In this document: one piece after another, positions 1-5,267 of the stretch
How the letters are laid out: each line of letters opens with the position of its first letter
Position numbering within the stretch: the stretch's first letter is position 1
Source: Deltaproteobacteria bacterium
GTDB lineage: Bacteria > Desulfobacterota > Binatia > UBA9968 > CAXXLF01
Assembly: GCA_022571535.1 (NCBI GenBank)
Contig: JACZXR010000197.1
Coordinates: forward strand, 1-5,267
DNA length: 5,267 nt
Direction of reading: 5' to 3'
The notes under the pieces: model-generated
Told to the model about the DNA's origin: nothing
Databases searched by the model: none
The model's input: the letters and a program-made list of their open reading frames with translations, nothing else
Translations under genes and position numbers: made by a program

Positions 1-327
1 ACCGACGGGTTGGGCAAAATGGGGCAGCCCTCTCAAAAGACCGATTGGGGCAACATCACTGAGTACGAACCAGAGGTACTCGTCCTTATGCCCTGCGGCT
101 TTAGTGTGGAACGGACACTTACGGAGCTTGACTTGCTGGTCAGGCTCTCGGGCTGGAAGGAATTGCCAGCAGTCAGAGAGGGGAGGCTATTTGTCGTCAA
201 CGGCCACGCCTATTTCAGCCGTTCAGGACCCCGACTGATTGAGGGCTTAGAGATCCTCGCTCAAATACTGCACCCGGAGATCTTTCCCTGGAAAGCATTG
301 CCAGACGCTGCAAGGAAGCTGAGCTAG
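1..327 (+). CDS. Periplasmic cobalamin-type (BtuF-like) ABC substrate-binding protein, C-terminal part
   Basis: This is the 3' end of a gene that begins upstream; the reading frame is open from base 1 to the TAG at 325-327, giving 108 residues. The TTG at 10 and the ATG at 19 are in frame but are unlikely starts, because the visible protein is only the last third of a normal 280-300 residue family member. The segment PEVLVLMPCGFSVERTL, then a W...LPAVREGRLFVVNG stretch, then AYFSRSGPRLIEGLEILA and a final LHPE, matches the C-terminal lobe of class III periplasmic binding proteins (BtuF/FhuD/FepB type). The FSR-GPRL-GLE pattern is characteristic of the subgroup annotated as cobalamin-binding proteins. 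Such proteins deliver vitamin B12 or a related corrinoid to a BtuCD-type importer. No btuC or btuD is visible here, so substrate is inferred from family resemblance only. The stop lies 5 bases before fxsA, suggesting cotranscription. Confidence 0.82.
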   Translation, partial: TDGLGKMGQPSQKTDWGNITEYEPEVLVLMPCGFSVERTLTELDLLVRLSGWKELPAVREGRLFVVNGHAYFSRSGPRLIEGLEILAQILHPEIFPWKALPDAARKLS

Positions 328-332
328 AAAAC

Positions 333-746
333 ATGTTTGCACGTTTGTTCCTGCTGTTCACAATCGTTCCTATGGCCGAGCTGTACATCCTGATAAAGAT
401 AGGTTCCTATTTGGGTGCGTTTAACACGATTCTCCTTATCGTGATTACAGGCATCCTGGGCGCCCTGCTCGCCCGCCTGGAAGGGTTGAGAACCCTGCGT
501 CAGATCATGCAAAGCATTTCTCGGGGAATCGTCCCTGCAGAAGAGCTGGTGGACAGCGTCCTCATTTTCGTCGCCGGTATAGTTCTCGTAACCCCGGGTG
601 TCCTCACCGATGCCATGGGATTGTTTTTGCTCGTCCCCTACACGCGGACCATCTTCAAACGGTGGCTGAGAAGGAAGCTGGATCGGATGGTGAGCTCCGG
701 CAAATTTCAGATCCATTATCGAAGTGGGGGGCGAGACGATTTCTGA
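333..746 (+). CDS. fxsA: FxsA family cytoplasmic membrane protein
   Basis: A 137-residue integral membrane protein of the FxsA family (PF04186). Family hallmarks are present in order: a first membrane segment with the P-x-A-E motif (P13, E16) at about residues 4-22; a second segment at 28-46 ending in GALLARLEG; the cytoplasmic G-IVPAEEL-D stretch at 65-74; and a third/fourth hydrophobic hairpin at 76-102 containing AGIVLVTPGVLTD and LLVPYTR. A basic tail (KRWLRRKLDR) follows. In E. coli, extra FxsA relieves exclusion of phage T7 by the F plasmid PifA protein; its normal role is unknown. The ATG is 5 bases after the upstream stop. Its Shine-Dalgarno site is weak (AAGGAAG at 312-318, 14 bases away), so translational coupling to the upstream gene is plausible. 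Length is within the usual range, slightly shorter than E. coli FxsA because the variable tail is short. The last 23 bases are shared with the next gene. Confidence 0.93.
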   Translation: MFARLFLLFTIVPMAELYILIKIGSYLGAFNTILLIVITGILGALLARLEGLRTLRQIMQSISRGIVPAEELVDSVLIFVAGIVLVTPGVLTDAMGLFLLVPYTRTIFKRWLRRKLDRMVSSGKFQIHYRSGGRDDF

Positions 747-2100
747 TCACAAGGAACCCTCCACCCTCCCCTCTCAATCTCGCGAGATACTGGAGCTGGC
801 AATTCCCGCCATGCTGGCCATTGCCAGCGAACCCATTCTGAACCTGGCAGACACCGCCATGATCGGACGTCTTGGAGTGGCACTGCTTGCGGCACGGGCC
901 ATTGCCTCCGCCCTGATCGGCGGAATCTATTGGATCTTCACCTTCCTGATCTTCGGCACCACAACGCTAGTAGGACGCCATTACGGGGCGAACGAGCCCA
1001 AGGCCTGCGGCGAGATCTATCTCCACGCAATCCTAATTGCTGCCGCCGGAGGAATCGCCGTTTCCTCTTTACTTATTGTATTTGCCCCTTATCTATATGC
1101 CGCAATGGGCGCCCAGGACGCCGTTCTGATCACCGGCACCTCCTACTTTCGAATCCGCATCGCCGGTACAACCTTCACCTTCCTCTGGTTTGCCAGTGTG
1201 GGTTTTCTACGCGGCATCCAGAACACCCGAACGCCAATGCTTATAGCCCTATTTGTAAACGGGCTAAACATCGCCTTGGATTACGCACTCATCTATGGAA
1301 AATTTGGTTTTCCCGCATTGGGGCTTCAGGGGGCGGCAATAGGCTCATTTGTTTGTCAGGTATTGGGAGCCGGCATCTGCTTTCGGATCCTCTTCTTTTC
1401 CTCTTATTCGACCGAATACGGGCTAACTCAATGGAGATTTCTGCCAAGCAGATTTCGCTCCCTGACTCACATTGGCCGCGATCTCGCCGTGAGAACCGGT
1501 GCGCTTCGCTTTTCGCTGATTTTCGCTACGGCAATTGCTTCGAGAATGGGGACAGTCTTTATCTCCAGCCATGAAATCGCGTTTCAGCTTTGGATATTTT
1601 GCTCTGATACGGTCGATGGTATAGCGGTCGCTGGGCAGGCCCTGGTGGCTAAATATCTCGGTAGTGATCGGGCAGAAAAAGCCCTCCGTCTAGGTAAGAC
1701 TCTTATTCTCTGGGGATGCACGGCCGGGCTTGTCTTTGGACTCGGCTATCTTCTCTCCAAGCAAATCTTGATAAATCTATTCACAAAAAACCCGGACGTA
1801 ATTCAGATCCTGAGCACCGAGATTTTTCCCTTGTTGGTTCTGTTTCAGCCATTGAACGGAATCGTCTTTGTCCTTGACGGTGTTCTCATCGGTGCCCATG
1901 ACACCCGTTTTTTGATGTGGGCCATGCTGATCGGATCTTCTATAATCTTCATACCCATCACATGGCTCTCGCTGCAATTCGGCTTCGGGCTCTTGGGGGT
2001 CTGGGTAGGCCTGAGCCTGTTCATGGCATACCGCCTCACTACCAATCTGGTCCGCCTCCTCAGCCGACGTTGGATCCACGTCTCAACAGGCAGGTCCTAG
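724..2100 (+). CDS. MATE family efflux transporter, DinF-like
   Basis: A 458-residue polytopic membrane protein, the usual length for the family, with about 12 hydrophobic segments. MATE proteins export cationic drugs, dyes or metabolites across the inner membrane in exchange for protons or sodium. DinF-type landmarks are clear: LAIPAMLAIASEPILNL then ADTAMIGRLG (25-51); GTTTLVGRHYGA (78-89); GFLRGIQNTRTPM (160-172); FVNGLNIALDYALIYG (177-192); and in the second half SSHEIAFQLW...DGIAVAGQALVAKYLG (281-313) and LDGVLIGAHDTRF (384-396). Asp43 in TM1 and Asp186 in the N-x5-D motif correspond by pattern to the acidic residues used for cation coupling in PfMATE. The GTG at 724 is chosen because no in-frame ATG occurs before the first membrane segment (next at 811) and no better upstream start exists. 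It has no clear Shine-Dalgarno site and overlaps fxsA by 23 bases, pointing to translational coupling. Substrate cannot be read from sequence. DinF assignment is to subfamily, not to the LexA-regulated E. coli gene. Confidence 0.93.
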   Translation: MGGETISDHKEPSTLPSQSREILELAIPAMLAIASEPILNLADTAMIGRLGVALLAARAIASALIGGIYWIFTFLIFGTTTLVGRHYGANEPKACGEIYLHAILIAAAGGIAVSSLLIVFAPYLYAAMGAQDAVLITGTSYFRIRIAGTTFTFLWFASVGFLRGIQNTRTPMLIALFVNGLNIALDYALIYGKFGFPALGLQGAAIGSFVCQVLGAGICFRILFFSSYSTEYGLTQWRFLPSRFRSLTHIGRDLAVRTGALRFSLIFATAIASRMGTVFISSHEIAFQLWIFCSDTVDGIAVAGQALVAKYLGSDRAEKALRLGKTLILWGCTAGLVFGLGYLLSKQILINLFTKNPDVIQILSTEIFPLLVLFQPLNGIVFVLDGVLIGAHDTRFLMWAMLIGSSIIFIPITWLSLQFGFGLLGVWVGLSLFMAYRLTTNLVRLLSRRWIHVSTGRS

Positions 2101-2127
2101 AATAATAGGGTTAATTAGTCCTACCGC

Positions 2128-3690
2128 CTATTTAATCCTCACCTCCAGGCGCAGATATTCAGGTTCCTGTTTTTTGCCTGTCGCCAAGGGGACACCAGCA
2201 GGGATGATGCGCAAGAGCAGTTGCCGGGTTACGCGGTTAACGAAGTTGCCAGGTGCAATTTCGTGGAAGACCTTAGTTTTTCCCCCCGAGTCCTGAGAAT
2301 GAGCAAAAACGGTCACCCAGTTCTTTTCTTTCCAATCCATGAGCTGAAACTGGAAAGGGACTGACTCACCCTTAAGGCCCTTGAGCCTCCCTTTAAAACG
2401 CAGGGCAAGGGAAATAAGCTTATCGGGCGCCGTCTCCAACTTCCACCCGATCCTGGTACTGGCCTGCTGGACTCGTTTTGGATCGTTACCCTGAATCTTG
2501 CTTAGAAGGAAATTCAATCTGTCCTCAGTGCTCAAACCCTGCGCATGCAAACCGCCATTTCTCTCTTTGTTTACGGAGGGAGTCTCGGGCACGAGAGGAT
2601 ACCCAGACTCGTAAGCCACAACGGTACTCTCTGCCTCTCTGTCAGCACCAGAAAGGGCAAAGGGGTACCAGCTGGGATCCCAGACGTCCCAGCTCATACG
2701 GCTTGTGAGGTGTCTGCGAAAGGATGACTGAGGGTCTGTCAGCACAAGCTGGTGAGTCCGGTTGCCTGCTTTGAGGAATGAACGCGTCAGAACAAGGCGC
2801 CTGCCATCAGGAGAAAACTTTGGTGTGCGCTCGACTGCATCAGGATGGACTGTCCAGCTCATGTCAATTTCAGCTTTTCCTCCGTAGTAATCACCCGCAC
2901 CGTAAGCAAAGAGATGCGACCGACCCCCTCCCAAATGTCGCGCACTCCAGATCATGGCGCCATCAGGCGAAAAGGTCGGATCAACGTCGCCCAACAGCTC
3001 GCCCTTCCTCTTCCCGGACAGGCCCAAGAATTTCCCTCCAGAAGAGACCACAGTACGTTGTGTGCCGTCCACGCGGATCTTCTCAATTCGAGAAAAACGC
3101 ATGCCACTTTTTTCAAGCTGGCTCACAAACGCCAGCCAGGTTCCACCCGGTGCCCAGACCGGATCTGTGTGGGAAAGGTCACCTGAAAGAAGCTGAGTTA
3201 TCTGTCTGGGATGAGAGCCATCGGATGCCATAATCCAGAGAGTGGCCCTATTCTCAGGATGCTCCCGGCGGGAAAAAAACAAAACATTTCTGCCATCATA
3301 GGACCATTCAGGATGACCGTCCTCAACACTGTTTTTGGTCAGTCGGGTCTCTGTGCCCGTACGTAAATTATAGATAAAAATCTCATTTCGCCTTCGGTCT
3401 AAACCCACGCCGGCAACTAACCCACCCGTGTTTCGCACAAAGGCAATCCGGGTCCCATCGGGAGAGAACCTGGGATGTTCCTCGTGATAGTTATTTTTGG
3501 TGATGCGACGAACCAGCCTGCCATCAAGCCTTATGAGCCAGATCTCCCCACCGAACAGGTTGGAGGGATCCTTGTTCAGGACAACGACCAGTTCCGCCTT
3601 AAAATTACGACTGCGAGGATCTGCAAAACTGTTAGGCGAATAGATCAGCCCGAGGAGGACCAGGATAAATAAGGCAAAACGCCTAAGCAT
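2128..3690 (-). CDS. Exported TolB-like PD40 beta-propeller protein with uncharacterised C-terminal domain
   Basis: A 520-residue protein with a Sec signal peptide: LRR at 2-4, a hydrophobic core at 5-17 and a likely signal peptidase I site after S-F-A at 21-23. Residues about 45-345 hold WD40-like PD40 repeats of TolB type, each with the P-x-[FW]-[SA]-x-[DG]-G core followed by a hydrophobic strand: 73-85 (FSPDGTRIAF), 127-139 (WSYDGRNVLF), 177-189 (WAPGGTWLAF), 238-249 (FSPDGAMIWS) and 290-302 (FSPDGRRLVL). A degenerate DPSWYPF at 338-344 may mark a sixth blade. Linkers such as IWLIRLDG, IFIYNLRTG and LWIMASDG are typical. The remaining 360-520 do not look like propeller; the stretch QFQLMDWKEKNWVTVF at 446-461 followed by strand-like segments suggests a beta-sandwich. 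It lacks the TolB N-terminal domain order and tol/pal neighbours, so it should not be called TolB. Probable role is an extracytoplasmic binding scaffold; partner unknown. The ATG at 3690 gives the signal peptide directly; its Shine-Dalgarno site is poor (AGGA about 17-20 bases upstream). Confidence 0.88.
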   Translation of the reverse strand: MLRRFALFILVLLGLIYSPNSFADPRSRNFKAELVVVLNKDPSNLFGGEIWLIRLDGRLVRRITKNNYHEEHPRFSPDGTRIAFVRNTGGLVAGVGLDRRRNEIFIYNLRTGTETRLTKNSVEDGHPEWSYDGRNVLFFSRREHPENRATLWIMASDGSHPRQITQLLSGDLSHTDPVWAPGGTWLAFVSQLEKSGMRFSRIEKIRVDGTQRTVVSSGGKFLGLSGKRKGELLGDVDPTFSPDGAMIWSARHLGGGRSHLFAYGAGDYYGGKAEIDMSWTVHPDAVERTPKFSPDGRRLVLTRSFLKAGNRTHQLVLTDPQSSFRRHLTSRMSWDVWDPSWYPFALSGADREAESTVVAYESGYPLVPETPSVNKERNGGLHAQGLSTEDRLNFLLSKIQGNDPKRVQQASTRIGWKLETAPDKLISLALRFKGRLKGLKGESVPFQFQLMDWKEKNWVTVFAHSQDSGGKTKVFHEIAPGNFVNRVTRQLLLRIIPAGVPLATGKKQEPEYLRLEVRIK

Positions 3691-3707
3691 TGTCGTCTGA
3701 GCTTAAT

Positions 3708-3734
3708 CCTATCATTGACAGGTATTTCCTATCA
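3708..3734. promoter_or_regulatory. Candidate operator: 15-base palindrome plus third half-site
   Basis: Bases 3708-3714 (CCTATCA), a central T at 3715 and 3716-3722 (TGACAGG) form an inverted repeat in which six of seven pairs match. A third copy, CCTATCA, lies at 3728-3734; with its preceding T the 8-mer TCCTATCA recurs at 3707 and 3727, exactly 20 bases apart, or about two helical turns. The cluster sits in the 117-base gap between divergently transcribed genes and overlaps a TTGACA box, which is the expected place for a repressor or activator site. No regulator gene is visible in the window, and I cannot assign the site to a known family. Chance occurrence is possible in such a short motif. 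Confidence 0.4.
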
Positions 3735-3741
3735 GTAAGAT
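3715..3741 (+). promoter_or_regulatory. Possible sigma-70 type promoter for the SDR-permease genes
   Basis: A perfect TTGACA at 3715-3720 is followed by TAAGAT at 3736-3741, matching four of six bases of the -10 consensus. The spacer is 15 bases, shorter than the preferred 17, so the pair is weak. It would give a leader of about 60 bases before the ATG at 3808. The -35 box lies inside the inverted repeat described above, so binding there could block or recruit polymerase. No convincing promoter was found in the opposite direction for the propeller gene. Confidence 0.27.
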
Positions 3742-3790
3742 CCCCCCTTGTAAAGGACGAGCGCCATGGAGTAAATAGGCCAGATGTAGG

Positions 3791-3798
3791 AAAGGAGG
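3791..3798 (+). promoter_or_regulatory. Strong ribosome binding site of the SDR gene
   Basis: AAAGGAGG is a near-perfect Shine-Dalgarno sequence ending 9 bases before the ATG at 3808. It fixes that ATG as the start, in agreement with the MAQVVIVTGG amino terminus expected for a classical SDR. It is much stronger than the sites of the left-hand operon and the propeller gene, suggesting efficient translation. Confidence 0.85.
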
Positions 3799-3807
3799 AT
3801 TAAAAAT

Positions 3808-4536
3808 ATGGCGCAGGTGGTAATTGTAACTGGAGGGGCGGGCGGCATTGGATCGGCAATCTGTAGGGCGCTGGCCCAGGTTAAGCGACGTGTGGTGATC
3901 GCTGACTGCAACGAAGAGGGCGCCGCCGAGCTTGCCGGCAATATCTCAAAGGAGGGAGGTGACGCCCTAGCCCTCAAGGTGGACGTAGGGGACAAGGCAA
4001 GTGTGAACGAAATGACCGGAAAGGTCTTCAAGCGCTACGGACAGATCGATGTTCTGATCAACGGTGCCGGTGTGAGAACTATTGTCCCGGTCCTGGATAT
4101 GCCCGAAGAACAATGGGATTGGGTTATTAGGATCAACCTGAAAGGGGTCTTCCTGTGCTCCCAGGCAGTGGCGGCTCATATGGTAGCAAGAAAAGAGGGG
4201 CGTATCATCAACATAGCCTCGGGTCGGGGCGTGGCGGGACAGCCAAAGTGCTCGCACTATGCCGCCTCCAAGGCCGGGGTGATTGCTTTTACCAAATCGC
4301 TGGCACTGGAGCTGGCCTCGAACAATATTCTTGTCAACGCCATAGCACCCGGTCGTGCGGACACTGCCATGGCAAGGGCGGGGGCAACCGAAGAAAGGTG
4401 GAAGGAGATCCAGGCGATTCCTCCTCTCATGGGGGGACTGACGAGAAAAGACGAGATCACAGGACTGATCCGTTATCTCCTTTCAGACTCGACCCGTTAC
4501 ATTACAGGACAGCTCTTCCTGCTTCGGACCCCCTAA
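3808..4536 (+). CDS. Classical short-chain dehydrogenase/reductase (SDR), NAD-preferring
   Basis: A 242-residue soluble oxidoreductase with a Rossmann fold. The cofactor motif TGGAGGIG is at 8-15, and Asp33 at the end of the second strand (VVIADCN) predicts NAD(H) rather than NADP(H). The structural NNAG motif appears as N-G-A-G at 85-88. The catalytic tetrad is complete: Asn110 (RINLKG), Ser138 (NIASG), Tyr151 and Lys155 (HYAASK). The post-catalytic PG motif is at 181-182 with Thr186 in PGRADTAMA. It resembles FabG-like and polyol or hydroxy-acid dehydrogenases; the substrate cannot be told from sequence. The end is unusual: after YITGQ the normal V-[ND]-G-G strand is replaced by LFLLRTP and stop, making the protein a few residues shorter than the common 245-255. 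The alternative frames at this point do not restore the motif, so a simple frameshift is unlikely. The ABC permease gene follows 36 bases later, so the enzyme may act on the imported compound. Confidence 0.93.
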   Translation: MAQVVIVTGGAGGIGSAICRALAQVKRRVVIADCNEEGAAELAGNISKEGGDALALKVDVGDKASVNEMTGKVFKRYGQIDVLINGAGVRTIVPVLDMPEEQWDWVIRINLKGVFLCSQAVAAHMVARKEGRIINIASGRGVAGQPKCSHYAASKAGVIAFTKSLALELASNNILVNAIAPGRADTAMARAGATEERWKEIQAIPPLMGGLTRKDEITGLIRYLLSDSTRYITGQLFLLRTP

Positions 4537-4561
4537 CAGGCGTGTCCACGAGAAGCATCCC

Positions 4562-4566
4562 GGAGG
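4562..4566 (+). promoter_or_regulatory. Ribosome binding site of the ABC permease gene
   Basis: GGAGG lies 6 bases before the ATG at 4573, well placed to select it over the in-frame ATG at 4591. The preceding 25 bases after the SDR stop contain no terminator-like hairpin followed by T's, so read-through from the SDR gene is expected. Confidence 0.75.
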
Positions 4567-4572
4567 AACCTC

Positions 4573-5267
4573 ATGCAAACTGAAAATAGTATGAAGGCCA
4601 TTTATATAGCCCTCGCTACAATTATCGGATTATTAATATTATTCCCCATACTGTACTTGGTCTTTGGTAGCTTCTGGTCAGCATCACCGATAGCCAAGGA
4701 AGGACACTTAACTTTAGAAAATTGGACTAGGGCGTTTACAATGGACATACCAGCCACACTACCGGTCTTATTTTTCAATTCCCTGGTATTTGCTCTGTCT
4801 ACAGCCGTACTTTCAGTAATTCTAGGTATCATCATGGCCTACTTAGTTGCTCGAACTAATATGCCGTTTGCTCGCACATTTGAAAATTTGAGTATTATAC
4901 CAAGGGCATTTCCTATCATTATAGCCGCCCTTGCCTGGATCATGCTCTTAAGTCCGAGGATAGGAGTTTTGAATCTTGTCTCTAGAGAATATTTTGGTTT
5001 TACTCTTTTTAATCTTTATTCTTTTCCAGGAATGATCTTCCTCATGGTGCTTTATGAATCCCCAATAGTATTTCTTATGGCCGTCAATGCATTTCGTTTA
5101 ATGGACCCATCCCTGGAAGAACAGTCAATTGTTTGCGGGAATTCTCTATTCGGAACCTTAATCAGAGTAACTTTACCCACTTTAAGACCTCTTATTTTTT
5201 CAGCATTTATACTGATCTTTATTGTGGGAATTATCACACTTGAAATCCCCATTATTATTGGCGCACG
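4573..5267 (+). CDS. ABC transporter inner-membrane permease, iron(III)/polyamine/thiamine type, N-terminal part
   Basis: The frame from the ATG at 4573 is open to the window edge, giving 231 codons plus two bases. The product is a binding-protein-dependent transport permease (BPD_transp_1 type). Membrane segments are visible at about 9-32, 67-94, 107-127, 150-174 and 207-230. A periplasmic loop at 33-66 carries the common LTLENW motif. The EAA loop that contacts the ATPase spans about 178-206, reading DPSLEEQSIVCGNS...VTLPTLRP: Glu183, Gly189 and Leu201-Pro202 are kept, while the two alanines of E-A-A are Gln184 and Ser185. The following ITLEIPIIIGA resembles the site in FbpB/AfuB and related permeases that is usually written as TFE-P-L-G. 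Relatives are often about 550 residues with two fused permease halves; if so, less than half is seen. Ferric iron, thiamine, polyamines and phosphonates are all possible substrates. The gene is much more AT-rich than its neighbours, with many ATA, TTA and AAT codons. Confidence 0.88.
   Translation, partial: MQTENSMKAIYIALATIIGLLILFPILYLVFGSFWSASPIAKEGHLTLENWTRAFTMDIPATLPVLFFNSLVFALSTAVLSVILGIIMAYLVARTNMPFARTFENLSIIPRAFPIIIAALAWIMLLSPRIGVLNLVSREYFGFTLFNLYSFPGMIFLMVLYESPIVFLMAVNAFRLMDPSLEEQSIVCGNSLFGTLIRVTLPTLRPLIFSAFILIFIVGIITLEIPIIIGA

Noticed and set aside
324..716. A 130-codon open frame on the - strand opposite fxsA
   Set aside because: It mirrors fxsA almost completely and its product is a polar, low-complexity mix of Gln, Asp and His with no recognisable motif.
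930..1574. A 214-codon open frame on the + strand inside the MATE gene
   Set aside because: It is out of frame with a convincing MATE protein, is rich in Arg, His, Pro and Cys as shadow frames are, and shows no domain.
2778..3233. Overlapping + strand open frames opposite the propeller gene
   Set aside because: The minus-strand protein has a signal peptide and regular repeats; the opposite frames give no motif and lack ribosome binding sites.
2128..3690. Calling the propeller protein TolB
   Set aside because: The repeats are of TolB type, but there is no N-terminal TolB domain, the C-terminal domain is foreign and no tolA, tolQ, tolR or pal lies beside it.
3736..3807. Possible riboswitch or attenuator in the SDR leader
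   Set aside because: The leader is only about 60 bases and I see no stable paired stems, no conserved riboswitch core and only a trivial two-codon ATG-GAG-TAA frame at 3766.
4155..4583. A + strand frame running past the SDR stop, considered as evidence of a frameshift at the SDR end
   Set aside because: Its continuation (ALPASDPLTG...) does not restore the expected V-[ND]-G-G strand, so a single indel does not explain the short C-terminus.
1..5267. tRNA, rRNA, CRISPR array, insertion sequence or attachment site
   Set aside because: No cloverleaf-like arms with a CCA end, no regularly spaced repeats, no transposase or integrase motif and no long terminal inverted repeats were seen on reading both strands.

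Overview
The window carries six protein-coding genes from an uncultured-type bacterium. Nothing in it points to a plasmid, phage, insertion sequence, CRISPR array or RNA gene. An FxsA protein, a MATE exporter, a periplasmic cobalamin-type binding protein and an exported TolB-like propeller protein suggest a Gram-negative bacterium. By eye, most genes are moderately GC-rich (roughly 50-60%), which would fit environmental lineages such as Desulfobacterota, Methylomirabilota or similar. That assignment is a guess; no phylogenetic marker is present.

Left block (1-2100, + strand): three tightly packed genes look like one operon. The first is the C-terminal end of a periplasmic cobalamin-type binding protein, cut by the window edge. 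The second is fxsA, a small membrane protein, starting 5 bases after the first gene's stop. The third is a DinF-like MATE exporter whose GTG start lies inside the last codons of fxsA (23-base overlap). All three belong to the cell envelope, but a shared pathway is not evident.

Middle (2128-3690, - strand): a gene for a secreted protein with a signal peptide, five clear PD40/TolB-like propeller repeats plus one degenerate one, and an unassigned C-terminal domain of about 150 residues. It converges on the MATE gene with only 27 bases between the stops and no recognisable terminator.

Divergent intergenic region (3691-3807): it separates the propeller gene from the right-hand block. It holds a near-perfect 15-base palindrome, CCTATCA-T-TGACAGG, followed by a third half-site in direct repeat exactly 20 bases from the first. 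This cluster overlaps a TTGACA box and is the best regulatory candidate in the window.

Right block (3808-5267, + strand): a classical short-chain dehydrogenase/reductase (SDR) with a strong Shine-Dalgarno site is followed after 36 bases by the first 231 codons of an ABC transporter inner-membrane permease of the iron(III)/polyamine/thiamine type, which runs off the window. The pair looks like the start of an uptake-plus-metabolism operon. The permease gene is strikingly AT-rich (about 39% GC by hand count) beside the SDR gene (about 60% in sampled lines), so the two probably have different histories. I found no strong evidence of an entirely new system. The operator cluster, the composition break and the C-terminal domain of the propeller protein are the points most worth following.
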